Of a stretch of DNA of 64,000 bases, positions 17,073-26,012 are shown piece after piece. Position numbers and translations under genes: made by a program. The first letter of the stretch is position 1. Each line of letters opens with the position of its first letter. The notes under the pieces are model-generated. The model was not told the origin of the DNA and searched no databases. It saw only the letters and a program-made list of their open reading frames with translations. The DNA comes from UKL13-2 sp043744255 (GTDB lineage: Bacteria; Pseudomonadota; Gammaproteobacteria; Burkholderiales; Usitatibacteraceae): NCBI GenBank assembly GCA_043744255.1, contig JAYTVA010000058.1:1-64000 (forward strand). The letters run 5' to 3'.

Positions 17073-19895
17073 TCAATGCGCCCCCTCCCAATTAGCCCCC
17101 ACCCCCGGCTCCGCCACCAACGGCACATCCAACCTCGCCACCCCCGTCATCAACCCCGGCACCGCCGCCCTCACCAACTCCAACTCCGCATCCGGCACCT
17201 CCAACACCAGCTCATCATGCACCTGCATGACCATCCGCGTTGCCAGCGCAGAAGCCTCGATCCACCCCTGCACCGCATTCATTGCGAGCTTGATTAAATC
17301 GGCCGCCGTGCCTTGCATCGGCGCGTTGATTGCGGCGCGCTCCGCCCCCTGTCGGCGCCCCTGATTGCTGGAACGAATATCGGGCAGCCACAAGCGTCGG
17401 CCAAACACCGTTTCGACATACCCACGCTCATGCGCCTCAGCGCGCGTGCGTTGCATGTAGGCGGCGACACCCGGATAGCGGGCGAAGTATTTGTCGATGT
17501 AGCTTGCGGCGGCACTCCGCTCGATGCCTAAATTTGCGGCAAGGCCGAAGGCGCTCATGCCGTAGATGAGGCCGAAGTTGATGACTTTGGCGTAGCGGCG
17601 TTGTTCGCTGGTGACTGCTTCGCGCGTGGTGCCGAATACTTCTGAGGCGGTGGCGCGGTGGATGTCTTCGCTGTTGTGGAACGCGTCGATCAGCCCTTTG
17701 TCGCCGGAGAGGTGCGCCATGATGCGTAGCTCGATTTGCGAGTAGTCGGCAGAGAGGATCACGCTGCCTTTGGGTGCAATGAAGGCTTCGCGGATGCGGC
17801 GGCCTTCGGCGGTGCGCACGGGGATGTTTTGCAGATTCGGGTCGGTGCTGGACAGCCGACCTGTGACCGCGACGGCCTGCGCGTAGTTGGTGTGCACGCG
17901 CCCTGTTTTCGCATTGACCATGCGCGGCAGTTTGTCGGTGTAGGTGCTTTTGAGTTTGAAGATGCTGCGGTGTTCGAGAAGCACCTTCGGTAGCGGGTAG
18001 TCTTCGGCGAGTTTGCTGAGCGTTTCTTCATCCGTACTCGGTGCGCCGCCGGGGGTTTTTTTCAGTGGCTTGATGCCTTGTTTGTCGAACAAAATCTCCG
18101 CGAGTTGTTTAGGTGAGCCGAGGTTGAACGGTTGCCCCGCGAGCTCGTGCGCCTTGGCTTCGAGCGCCATCATCTTTAGGCCGAGTTCGCCAGATTGTTT
18201 GTCGAGTAACGCGCCGTCAATCAATACGCCGTTACGCTCCATGGTCAGCAGAACATGGGTGGCGGGCAGCTCGATTTTTTCGTAGATGAATTTTAGTTTT
18301 TCATCGCTCTGAATTTGCGAATACAGCGCGCCGTGCAGTTGCAAGGTCACGTCGGAATCTTCCGACGAATATTCGGTGGCGCGTTCCACCGAGACTTGAT
18401 CGAAGCCGATTTGCGAGGCACCTTTGCCCGCGACTTCTTCATACGCAATTGTCTTGGCGTTGAGGTGGCGGGTGGCAAGCGATTCCATGTCGTGCCGCTG
18501 ATGCGATTCGAGCACGTAGGATTGCAGCAGGGTGTCGTGCGCGTAGCCCGCGACGGCGACGCCGTGATTAGCAAAAACATGTAAATCGTATTTGATGTTT
18601 TGGCCGAGCTTTTGTTTGCTGGCGTCGGTGAGCCACGGCGTGAGTTTTTTCAGCACATGATCGAGTGCGAGTTGATCGGGTGCGCCGGGGTAGATGTGGG
18701 CGAGCGGGATGTATGCGCCTTCGCCTGCGACGCAGGCGAATGAGAGGCCGACGATTTGCGCCAGCATTGGATCGAGCGAGGTGGTCTCGGTGTCGAGCGC
18801 GGTGAGGGCGGCGGCGTTGATTTTTATCAGTAACGCGTCGAGTTGCGCTTCATTGGAAATACATTCGTAGTGGCGCGTGTTGATGAACGGCGTTTGGATT
18901 TGCGCGGCTTCGCCGGATGACCAGCGGGTTGCGGTGGCGTCTTTGTTGGCTTGGGCAATGACGTTGGACTGCCCTCTCCCGCCTTCGGCACCCTCTCCCG
19001 TGGACGGGAGAGGGGAATTCTTGTGCAACGCCGCGCGCATACCCTTAAAGCCGAATTTTTCATACAGCGCATCGAGCTTTGCGGTGTCGGCAGGCTGATA
19101 CGACAGTGCATCAAACGCCAATGGCAGCGACACATCGCACTTCACCGTCACCAGCGTGCGCCCGGTCGGCAACCACTCGAGTGCCTTGCGCAAATTCTCG
19201 CCGACCACGCCTTTGATGTTCGCCGCATTGGTCATCACGCCATCGAGCGAGCCGTATTCCGCAATCCATTTCGCTGCTGTTTTCGGGCCGACTTTTTCGA
19301 CGCCGGGCACGTTGTCCACCGTGTCGCCCATTAACGCGAGGTAGTCGATGATGCGATCTGGCGGAACGCCAAACTTTACTTTCACGCCGTCGATATCGAG
19401 CCGCTCGTTGGTCATGGTGTTGACCAGCGTGACTTGTTCGTTGACCAACTGCGCCAAGTCTTTGTCGCCGGTGGAGACCATCGTTTTCACGCCGCGTGCG
19501 CTGGCGTGTTGTGCGAGGGTGCCGATCACGTCATCGGCCTCGACACCATCGACCACCACGCACGCCCAGCCTAGTGCTTCGATGGTTTCGCGTAGTGGGA
19601 CGAGTTGCTTGGCGAGGTCTTCGGGCATCGAGGTGCGGGTGGCTTTGTATTCCGGATAGAGGGCGTCGCGGAAGGTTTTGCCCTTGGGGTCAAACACGCA
19701 GGCGCTATAATCATGGCTGTGTTCTTCGCGCAGGCGCTTGAGCATATTGGCCACGCCGTAGATCGCGCCGGTCGGTTCGCCCGCCGGGCTGCGCAAGTCG
19801 GGCATCGCGTGAAACGCGCGATAAAAATAGCTCGAAATATCCACCAGCAAAAGATGCTTGGGCTCATTGGTCGCGAGGTCGTTTGGCTGGCTCAT
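17073..19895 (-). CDS. polA: DNA polymerase I
   Basis: A 940-residue three-domain PolA. The 5'-nuclease domain (about residues 12-280) has LLLVDISSYFYRAFHAMPDL and YLALMGDTVDNVPGVEKVG. The 3'-5' exonuclease domain keeps its acidic residues: LTALDTETTSLD, GQNIKYDLHVFANHG and YSSEDSDVTLQLHG. The polymerase domain has SADYSQIELRIMAHLSGD (motif A), RRYAKVINFGLIYGMSAFGL (motif B) and MVMQVHDELVLEVPD (motif C). It fills gaps and removes RNA primers. The ATG at 19895 is preferred over a TTG at 19916. Between the nuclease domains a palindromic repeat has inserted in frame (about residues 293-308). The start codon lies 12 nt from that of the divergent LOG-family gene. Confidence 0.97.
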   Translation of the reverse strand: MSQPNDLATNEPKHLLLVDISSYFYRAFHAMPDLRSPAGEPTGAIYGVANMLKRLREEHSHDYSACVFDPKGKTFRDALYPEYKATRTSMPEDLAKQLVPLRETIEALGWACVVVDGVEADDVIGTLAQHASARGVKTMVSTGDKDLAQLVNEQVTLVNTMTNERLDIDGVKVKFGVPPDRIIDYLALMGDTVDNVPGVEKVGPKTAAKWIAEYGSLDGVMTNAANIKGVVGENLRKALEWLPTGRTLVTVKCDVSLPLAFDALSYQPADTAKLDALYEKFGFKGMRAALHKNSPLPSTGEGAEGGRGQSNVIAQANKDATATRWSSGEAAQIQTPFINTRHYECISNEAQLDALLIKINAAALTALDTETTSLDPMLAQIVGLSFACVAGEGAYIPLAHIYPGAPDQLALDHVLKKLTPWLTDASKQKLGQNIKYDLHVFANHGVAVAGYAHDTLLQSYVLESHQRHDMESLATRHLNAKTIAYEEVAGKGASQIGFDQVSVERATEYSSEDSDVTLQLHGALYSQIQSDEKLKFIYEKIELPATHVLLTMERNGVLIDGALLDKQSGELGLKMMALEAKAHELAGQPFNLGSPKQLAEILFDKQGIKPLKKTPGGAPSTDEETLSKLAEDYPLPKVLLEHRSIFKLKSTYTDKLPRMVNAKTGRVHTNYAQAVAVTGRLSSTDPNLQNIPVRTAEGRRIREAFIAPKGSVILSADYSQIELRIMAHLSGDKGLIDAFHNSEDIHRATASEVFGTTREAVTSEQRRYAKVINFGLIYGMSAFGLAANLGIERSAAASYIDKYFARYPGVAAYMQRTRAEAHERGYVETVFGRRLWLPDIRSSNQGRRQGAERAAINAPMQGTAADLIKLAMNAVQGWIEASALATRMVMQVHDELVLEVPDAELELVRAAVPGLMTGVARLDVPLVAEPGVGANWEGAH
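18970..19015. repeat. Palindromic repeat inserted in frame in polA
   Basis: CCCTCTCCCG (18991-19000) pairs with CGGGAGAGGG (19005-19014) around the loop TGGA, preceded by a second GCCCTCTCCCGCCTTCGGCA. On the polA strand it reads SPLPSTGEGAEGGRGQS, a typical translated CTCTCCC-type intergenic repeat. It falls in the linker between the 5'-nuclease and proofreading domains. Confidence 0.75.
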
Positions 19896-19907
19896 CGGAG
19901 AAGAAAA

Positions 19908-20654
19908 TTGGAACAAAAAGTGAAAGCTCAGGCGGTAAAAATTCCCAAGCGGGATGATCCGCAGCTACAACATCAGTCGCTGGGTGCCGCGCGCGAGTCG
20001 TGGTGGATGTTCAACATTATCGCTGAAATGGTTTCTGCCACTGAGAAGCTGGCCAATATCACACCTGCCGTGGCGATCTTCGGCAGCGCGCGTTTGAAGG
20101 TCGGCACGCCGTACTACAAAATGACCGAAGATATCGCGAAACGCTTATCTGACGCGGGGTTTAGCGTGTTGTCGGGTGGCGGGCCGGGCATCATGGAAGC
20201 CGCCAACAAAGGTGCGCTGGCCGGTAAAAGTCCGAGCATCGGACTCAATATCGTGCTGCCGTTTGAACAAGGCGGCAATGGCTATCAGGATATTTCCATG
20301 TCGTTCCAACACTTCTTTGCGCGCAAGACCATGTTTGTGAAGCACGCGGCCGCGTACGTGGTGATGCCGGGTGGCTTTGGTACGCTCGATGAATTATCGG
20401 AAGCGCTCACGTTAATTCAGACCGGCAAGATCCGCCGCTTCCCGGTGGTGCTGGTCGGCAAGAAATTTTGGGCGGGACTGGTAGATTGGATTCGCAACAC
20501 GCTGGTGGTCGAGGGCGTGGTCAGCGCGAGCGATCTCGATTTGTTCGTGGTGACGGACGATCCGCAGGAAGTGGTCGATGTGCTGTTCAGCTACTATGCG
20601 AATCGTAGTTTTACGCCGAATGCCGATGAACGCGCGTTGGAAATGACGCTCTAA
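19908..20654 (+). CDS. LOG-family Rossmann-fold protein (TIGR00730)
   Basis: A 248-residue protein with the lysine-decarboxylase-like/LOG fold: AVAIFGSARLKVGTPYY, SVLSGGGPGIMEAANKGA and the hallmark PGGFGTLDELSEALTLIQTGK. LOG proteins release the base from cytokinin-type nucleoside monophosphates and related nucleotides; the bacterial role is often unclear. The TTG at 19908 is chosen because GGAG at 19897-19900 is well placed. A GTG at 19920 is the alternative. The frame stays open far upstream, but only as the antisense of polA. Its start is 12 nt from the polA start on the other strand, so its promoter must lie inside polA. Confidence 0.85.
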   Translation: MEQKVKAQAVKIPKRDDPQLQHQSLGAARESWWMFNIIAEMVSATEKLANITPAVAIFGSARLKVGTPYYKMTEDIAKRLSDAGFSVLSGGGPGIMEAANKGALAGKSPSIGLNIVLPFEQGGNGYQDISMSFQHFFARKTMFVKHAAAYVVMPGGFGTLDELSEALTLIQTGKIRRFPVVLVGKKFWAGLVDWIRNTLVVEGVVSASDLDLFVVTDDPQEVVDVLFSYYANRSFTPNADERALEMTL

Positions 20655-20684
20655 CTTTCCCGTGATGACGCATGAGGTGATGCT

Positions 20685-21059
20685 ATGAAGAAAATTGTAA
20701 TGTTGATGCTGGTTGCGTTTTTTACTTTGCCGGCACTGGCGCAAAGTGTTGCGCGACCCAAACCTGCGGGCCTAGAGCCGGTGGCTGATGTGCCGCCGCC
20801 GCCGGAAATCAAGGCGGATTCCGCCAAGGAGATCGCCAAACTCGATACCTCGCCCGATACCAAGGTGACGGTCACCAAGCGGGGGGACGAGCGCATCGAA
20901 GAGTTTCGATTCAAAGGCAAGCACTACAAATCAAAAGTCACGCCCGCGAAAGGCCCGTCGTATTATTTGGTGGATCCTAAAGGCGATGGCTCGTTCGTGC
21001 GTCACGATGGGCCTGACCTGAAGATGGCCGTGCCGATGTGGGTGTTGCTGGAGTGGTAA
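20685..21059 (+). CDS. DUF2782 domain periplasmic protein
   Basis: A 124-residue protein with a signal peptide (MKKIVMLMLVAFFTLPALAQ), a proline-rich segment (EPVADVPPPPEIKAD) and the DUF2782 core TKRGDERIEEFRFKGKHYKS ending in AVPMWVLLEW. Function is unknown. The family is common in betaproteobacteria next to polA and thrB, as here. It follows the LOG gene by 30 nt and precedes thrB by 40 nt, so the three may be one transcript. Confidence 0.8.
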   Translation: MKKIVMLMLVAFFTLPALAQSVARPKPAGLEPVADVPPPPEIKADSAKEIAKLDTSPDTKVTVTKRGDERIEEFRFKGKHYKSKVTPAKGPSYYLVDPKGDGSFVRHDGPDLKMAVPMWVLLEW

Positions 21060-21099
21060 AGCTTCAGTGGCGATTCAACAATAACAACCTAATTTCACG

Positions 21100-22071
21100 A
21101 TGAGCGTATTTACCCCGGTCACACTTGATGAAGCACGCGCGTTTGTCGCGCCCTACAACGTTGGCGACATCATTGATTTTCAAAATATCGCGGCAGGCGT
21201 CGAGAACTCGAATTTTTTTGTCACCACCACAGAGGGTCGTTACGTACTCACGATTTTCGAAAAAATTCCGCGCGAAGACCTCGGTTTTTATATGGGGCTG
21301 ATGACGCATCTGGGTCGCAATGCGGTGCCGTGCGCCGTGCCGCTGGCGACGTTGAGCGGCGAAGTGATTCGCACGCTGAAAGACAAACCGGCTGCGCTGG
21401 TGTCGCGTTTGGGCGGCGGCGATATTGCGCACCCAAGTTTGGGCGACTGCCGTGCGGTTGGTGCCGCGCTCGCGCGCATGCACGCGGCCACCAAAGACTT
21501 TGGCCTGAAGATGCGCAACTGGCGCGGACTTTCATGGTGGCGCAGCTACGCCACTGCCTTGAAGCCGCATCTGGGTGAGACCGAGCGCGCGTTGATCGAC
21601 AGCGAGCTTCGGCATCAAGCGAAATTCGACGCGCTCGATTTGCCGCGCGGGGTGATTCATGGCGACTTGTTTCGCGACAATATTTTGTGGGACGACCATC
21701 TCGACACGCATGTGCCGCAGATGATCGACTTTTATTTCGCCTGCGAAGAGCACCTCATGTTCGATGTCGCGATCACGGTCAACGATTGGTGCCTGGATAT
21801 TCACGCCTACCCCGAAGCGCGGCTATCGGTGCCGCACGCTAAGGCGTTGCTGGCGGGTTATGCCAGCGTGCGCGCGTTCATGCCAGTCGAGCGCGAGGCA
21901 TGGCCGCAGATGTTGCGCGCAGCCGCGTTGCGCACGTGGTTGGGACGCTTGGGATATAACTACTTCCCGCGCGATTCTGAGTTGACTCACCCGAAGGATC
22001 ATCCGTTCACCGAGCGTCTGCTGCGATTTCATATTGCGCACGAAGCCGCAAACCGCGAATTGCTGAATTAG
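21100..22071 (+). CDS. thrB: Homoserine kinase, aminoglycoside-phosphotransferase-like type
   Basis: A 323-residue kinase of the non-GHMP ThrB type found in pseudomonads and betaproteobacteria. The N-lobe has GVENSNFFVTTTEGRYVLTI with the ATP-binding lysine position replaced as usual in this group. The catalytic loop is GVIHGDLFRDNILW and the metal-binding segment MIDFYFACEEHLMFDVAI. It phosphorylates homoserine on the way to threonine. The ATG at 21100 gives the typical N-terminus MSVFTPVTLDEA. It is followed after 1 nt by the BPSS1780 gene, a conserved arrangement. Confidence 0.92.
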   Translation: MSVFTPVTLDEARAFVAPYNVGDIIDFQNIAAGVENSNFFVTTTEGRYVLTIFEKIPREDLGFYMGLMTHLGRNAVPCAVPLATLSGEVIRTLKDKPAALVSRLGGGDIAHPSLGDCRAVGAALARMHAATKDFGLKMRNWRGLSWWRSYATALKPHLGETERALIDSELRHQAKFDALDLPRGVIHGDLFRDNILWDDHLDTHVPQMIDFYFACEEHLMFDVAITVNDWCLDIHAYPEARLSVPHAKALLAGYASVRAFMPVEREAWPQMLRAAALRTWLGRLGYNYFPRDSELTHPKDHPFTERLLRFHIAHEAANRELLN

Positions 22072-22072
22072 C

Positions 22073-22804
22073 ATGCGCGTCAACGACGTTTCTTTTCGCG
22101 ATGGTGCGCTGTGGCTCAAAGATGCGCTGGCAATTTTTCATGCGCAACCGCTCGGCTGGATTGGGCTGGCGATGACATGGATGGTGGCCACATTGGTGCT
22201 CACGTTGTTTCTGCCGCTGATTGGACCGATCGCATCGAAGTTGTTGCAGACGGCGTTCTTCGCAGGCTTCGCGATTGCGTGCAGCCAACAACTCGGCGGC
22301 GGACGACCAAGCTCCTCGCATTTGCTCGCCGGCCTGCGCGCCAATGGTCGCGCGCTACTTGCCATCGGCGGTATTTTGTTGCTGATTCAATTGGCGGTGT
22401 TTTTGCTGATGCTGGCACTCGGCCTTCGCGTCAACTTGCCCGATGTCGGCAACATGGAAGTGGCCGATGCCACGAAAGCGATTCAAGAATGGGCGCGCAG
22501 CGAAGAGCTACAGAGCATGATGCCGCTGATTTATTTAGGCTTGGCGCTTAATGCGCTAACGACGGGATTGTTCTGGTTCGTCGCGCCGTTGCTGGCGTTT
22601 CAGCAAATGCCACCGACCCATGCGATCCGCTGGAGCGTGTATGCGTTCGCCAGCAACTTCAGCGCGATGCTGGTGTTTGCGGCGATCATGACAGCGCTCA
22701 TGATGTTGAGTTTTCTGTCGCTTGGCCTCGGCTTCATCGTCGTGTTGCCGCTGCTGATGATCGCGAATTACACGAGTTATCGACGGGTGTTTGCTGAAAC
22801 GTAA
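22073..22804 (+). CDS. BPSS1780 family membrane protein
   Basis: A 243-residue integral membrane protein with six or so hydrophobic segments, among them GWIGLAMTWMVATLVLTLFL, ALLAIGGILLLIQLAVFLLM and AMLVFAAIMTALMMLSFLSL, and the family pattern near the N-terminus (WLKDALAIFHAQPLGWIGLA). Function is unknown. It is usually found downstream of thrB in this lineage and starts 1 nt after the thrB stop, so translation is probably coupled. Confidence 0.82.
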   Translation: MRVNDVSFRDGALWLKDALAIFHAQPLGWIGLAMTWMVATLVLTLFLPLIGPIASKLLQTAFFAGFAIACSQQLGGGRPSSSHLLAGLRANGRALLAIGGILLLIQLAVFLLMLALGLRVNLPDVGNMEVADATKAIQEWARSEELQSMMPLIYLGLALNALTTGLFWFVAPLLAFQQMPPTHAIRWSVYAFASNFSAMLVFAAIMTALMMLSFLSLGLGFIVVLPLLMIANYTSYRRVFAET

Positions 22805-22807
22805 TTG

Positions 22808-22948
22808 GTAGGTCGGGTTGCGAAGCTACCCGACTTCAATGTTGAAAGTCAGTGTTCGCTGAGCAGTGACGACTTGCTATGGTAAGTCAGGTTGCGCAGC
22901 TACCTGACTTTTAGCGGTGAGGTCGGGTAGCTTCGCAACCCGACCTGC
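22808..22948. repeat. Cluster of three REP-like repeats
   Basis: Copies lie at 22808-22834 (GTAGGTCGGGTTGCGAAGCT...), 22882-22908 (GTAAGTCAGGTTGCGCAGCT...) and, inverted, 22920-22948 (AGGTCGGGTAGCTTCGCAAC...). Each is a palindrome with a GCGAAGC or GCGCAGC loop, and the outer ones can pair. They fill the gap between the convergent ends of the BPSS1780 gene and the dehydratase gene, where they may end transcription from both sides. Confidence 0.8.
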
Positions 22949-22969
22949 GCGCGACTGAGTTTTGCGCCG

Positions 22970-24886
22970 TTACGCGCTTTTCTTGTCGCTCAGTGTTGCG
23001 TTGCCACCTGTCACCGATTTGAGTCGCGGCTTCACCTGCGCCACGTACTCAGGCACCCAGCGCTTCAGCTCGCGCCGCACGTCGGAATCTTCCGGCAAGC
23101 GATCCTGCCCCAGCCATTGCGACATACTGTCGATGAAGCCGGGAGCGACTTCGCGTGCTTTGGCGATGCGCAATTTTGGGTGCGGTGTTGGCCGCGTGTG
23201 CTCGTCGTCGGTGAGTAATTCTTCAAACAATTTTTCACCGGGACGCAAGCCCGTGTAGATGACTTTGATATCGTCATCAGTCTGCTCGGATAAGCGAATC
23301 ATGTCGTGCGCGAGGTCCACAATCTTCACTGGCTCGCCCATGTCGAGCACAAATACCTCGCCACCTAAACCCATGGTGCCTGCCTGCAATACGAGTTGCG
23401 AGGCCTCTGGGATCGACATGAAGTAGCGCACCATGTCCGGGTGAGTGACCGTCACCGGGCCACCGTGGTCGATTTGCTCCTGAAAGCGCGGAATCACACT
23501 ACCTGCGCTGCCCAACACATTGCCGAAGCGCACCATTTCAAACCGTGTTTCGCCGGTCTGTTGCAACGCTTGGCACACCATCTCGGCAAGGCGCTTGGTC
23601 GCGCCCATGACGTTGGTTGGGTTTACGGCTTTGTCGGTGGAGATGAACACGAATTTTTTTACGCCATGCTCGATAGCGGCTTGCGCTACGAGGAGTGTGC
23701 CGAGCACGTTGTTCTGCACGGCTTCCCACGCATTGGTTTCTTCCATCAGCGGCACGTGCTTGTAGGCAGCAGCGTGGAAAACGAGGGAGGGCGCGTATTG
23801 ATGCATGGTGCTGCCCACGCGTTTTGCGTTTTTGATGTCACCGATCACAGAGGCAATGGGCAGATTCTCAAACTCATCGCGGAGCGATTGCTCAATCTTG
23901 TAGAGCCCAAATTCGCTTTGTTCGAATAACACCAACAGCGACGGCTGGTAGGTGGCAATTTGCCGACACAGCTCTGAGCCGATTGAGCCGCCAGCACCGG
24001 TCACCAAGATGACTTTGCCGGTGATGAGATCGTGCAGACCCGCGTCGTCCAGTACCACCGGTTCGCGCTTCATCAAATCTTCTACCGCCACCCGGCGAAT
24101 TTTTGGTGGCTGCACTTTGCCATTGGCGCGTGAGCTGACCGCGATGCCGTTGAATTTGGGAACGGTCAACACCGACACGCGCGCCTTGTTGCAGATCTCG
24201 ACAATACGCCGCCGCACGGGGTACGTGACTGAGGGCATGGCAATGATCGCGTGCTTGACTTTGAGGGTGCGAGAAACGCGCGGCAATTCGTCAATTGCGC
24301 CGAGCACCCGGGCACCATGCAGCATGCGGTGACGCTTGTTCGGATCGTCGTCAAGCAGGCCAACGACGCGCCATTCGGTGCTGCGCGAAAGCTCTTTGAT
24401 GAGACTCACCGCCGCATCGCCTGCGCCCAGAATCACCACCGGGGTGCCCTGCTCACCCGCCTTGCCATAGAGCCGCCATTCGGCCCACGAACGGTAAGTG
24501 ATGCGACTGCCGGCCATCAGCACAATCAACATCAGCGCTTGTACGATAAAGTGCGCCGCCGACAGCCCATCACCTGCGTTGCCAACCCACAGCGTCAACG
24601 CAACGGCGGTAGAGCCCGCGATCACGCTGGCGACAATGCGCTGCACGTCGGGTAGGCTGGCGTAGCGCCACAGCCCTTGATACATGCCAAATACGGCTGA
24701 GACCACGGCGTGTACCGGCAGCGCAACCGCGAGCAGCGGCCAAAGTGCAGAGAGGGTTGCACTGAGGGGCAGAGTGCTGGAGACGTTAGCAAACAGTGCG
24801 AGTGCGGTTGTCCAAGAAAGTACAACCATCACGACATCATGAAAAAACGCGAGCACCGCGCGTTCATTGATTGAGAAACTTGTCAT
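22970..24886 (-). CDS. WbpM/FlaA1-like nucleotide-sugar 4,6-dehydratase, membrane-anchored
   Basis: A 638-residue polysaccharide-biosynthesis protein. The N-terminus carries about four transmembrane helices (from about residue 12 to 125), followed by a Rossmann-like domain (TPVVILGAGDAAVSLIKEL) and an extended SDR domain (VILVTGAGGSIGSELCRQ). The active site reads FVFISTDKAVNPTNVMGATKR, in which Met replaces the usual catalytic Tyr, the Ser-Met-Lys triad of WbpM. WbpM converts UDP-GlcNAc to its 4-keto-6-deoxy form for O-antigen sugars. Here the exact substrate is inferred. The WbpL-like transferase gene ends 18 nt upstream, mirroring the wbpL-wbpM pairing of Pseudomonas aeruginosa. Confidence 0.88.
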   Translation of the reverse strand: MTSFSINERAVLAFFHDVVMVVLSWTTALALFANVSSTLPLSATLSALWPLLAVALPVHAVVSAVFGMYQGLWRYASLPDVQRIVASVIAGSTAVALTLWVGNAGDGLSAAHFIVQALMLIVLMAGSRITYRSWAEWRLYGKAGEQGTPVVILGAGDAAVSLIKELSRSTEWRVVGLLDDDPNKRHRMLHGARVLGAIDELPRVSRTLKVKHAIIAMPSVTYPVRRRIVEICNKARVSVLTVPKFNGIAVSSRANGKVQPPKIRRVAVEDLMKREPVVLDDAGLHDLITGKVILVTGAGGSIGSELCRQIATYQPSLLVLFEQSEFGLYKIEQSLRDEFENLPIASVIGDIKNAKRVGSTMHQYAPSLVFHAAAYKHVPLMEETNAWEAVQNNVLGTLLVAQAAIEHGVKKFVFISTDKAVNPTNVMGATKRLAEMVCQALQQTGETRFEMVRFGNVLGSAGSVIPRFQEQIDHGGPVTVTHPDMVRYFMSIPEASQLVLQAGTMGLGGEVFVLDMGEPVKIVDLAHDMIRLSEQTDDDIKVIYTGLRPGEKLFEELLTDDEHTRPTPHPKLRIAKAREVAPGFIDSMSQWLGQDRLPEDSDVRRELKRWVPEYVAQVKPRLKSVTGGNATLSDKKSA

Positions 24887-24904
24887 ATTGGCTTGGAGGC
24901 CTTC

Positions 24905-25912
24905 CTAGCTGTTTTTGTTATTCCGCGTGAAGCGCCACTCTAATGTCGCCAAGAGCAAGCCATATGTTACCACCCAGAACCCTAGCGTTTCTAGCCCGAG
25001 TGCGTGGGTTCGCGCATACAGTGCAGAGCCCGCGCACAGCAGCATCAACAAATAGTAGACCAGCGCCGTACGGCGATGGTTCCAACCGTTCAAGATGAGG
25101 CGGTGATAGTAGTGTGTTCGATGCGCTTCCCAAATTTTTTCGAGACGCACGATCCGTTTGCACAGCGTGACCGTCGCATCCACGATAAATGGCGAAAACG
25201 TCAGCAGCGGAAACCACCAAGGCCAGACGCTGGATAACACGCCATGCACGCCGAACGCGGCAGCGAGAAAGCCAAGCGGGATCGAGCCCGCATCGCCCAT
25301 AAAAACTTTCGCTGGGGGAAAGTTGAAACACAAAAAGCCCAGCGCAGCCCCCGCGATGATTGAAGACATGCTGGCGAGTGCGACGGCGTCGCCCGCTAGG
25401 CTTTGACTCGCCGCAATCGCGTACGCACCAAAGCCAATCACCGCCATCCCGCCCGCCAGTCCATCCGCACCGTCCATGAAGTTGTAGAGGTTGGTCATCC
25501 ACGTGACGGCGAGGATCAATACGCCGACGCCAAGCAGTGAAAGCGGCGTCGTCAATGCGAAATTTTGCACCCAGAGCAAAACCAACAGAGTCGCTCCGGC
25601 AAAGTGAGCCGCGATGCGTAGTGCGGCGCTTAAGCCTGCTCGGTCATCGATGACTGAAATTGCGGCGAGCGTTGCGGCGGTGGCCAGTGATGGTGCCAGC
25701 GCTCGCCATCCTGAGATGAACAGGAGTGCGGCGGCGACGGTGATTACGAGGGCGAGGCCGCCAATGCGCGGCGTCGCGTGCACGTGCATCGCGTTGGCGC
25801 GGTTGGGGTGATCTAGGATCGTGCGCGCCAAAGGAGAACGGAGCAGGACAAACAGCAGCGCGCCGCACGAGATGGCGCTCGCGGTGGCCAAGGTCTCAAA
25901 TGACGGGTTCAC
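24905..25912 (-). CDS. WbpL/WecA-type undecaprenyl-phosphate sugar-1-phosphate transferase
   Basis: A 335-residue polytopic protein of glycosyltransferase family 4 (WecA/MraY superfamily). Visible motifs are HATPRIGGLALV, the magnesium-binding NFMDGADGLAGGM, VFMGDAGSIPLGFLAAAFG and the cytoplasmic loop AHRTHYYHRLILNGWNHR. About ten hydrophobic helices are apparent. It starts lipid-linked glycan synthesis by moving a sugar phosphate onto undecaprenyl phosphate. The GTG at 25912 (MNPSFETL...) is chosen because the longer frame to 25996 would read through an intrinsic terminator. It is co-transcribed with the WbpM-like gene downstream. Confidence 0.85.
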   Translation of the reverse strand: MNPSFETLATASAISCGALLFVLLRSPLARTILDHPNRANAMHVHATPRIGGLALVITVAAALLFISGWRALAPSLATAATLAAISVIDDRAGLSAALRIAAHFAGATLLVLLWVQNFALTTPLSLLGVGVLILAVTWMTNLYNFMDGADGLAGGMAVIGFGAYAIAASQSLAGDAVALASMSSIIAGAALGFLCFNFPPAKVFMGDAGSIPLGFLAAAFGVHGVLSSVWPWWFPLLTFSPFIVDATVTLCKRIVRLEKIWEAHRTHYYHRLILNGWNHRRTALVYYLLMLLCAGSALYARTHALGLETLGFWVVTYGLLLATLEWRFTRNNKNS

Positions 25913-25963
25913 GTGCGGTGCTTCTCGATGTGGCGTGGTCGATGGTTGAGCAGTATTGCCAAT

Positions 25964-25993
25964 AAAAAACGGGCACCGAAGGTGCCCGTTTTT
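25964..25993 (-). terminator. Intrinsic terminator with UUCG-type loop
   Basis: GGGCACC (25971-25977) pairs with GGTGCCC (25981-25987). On the minus strand the loop reads UUCG-like and is followed by six T. It closes the lipoprotein gene that ends at 26013. The other flank has five T on the plus strand, so it could work in both directions. Confidence 0.85.
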
Positions 25994-26012
25994 CAAGCCT
26001 GAGTCGATCGCA

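Noticed and set aside
22808..22948. Regularly spaced repeats that might be a CRISPR array
   Set aside because: The units differ in orientation and spacing and are self-palindromic; no cas genes are present. REP-like elements explain them.
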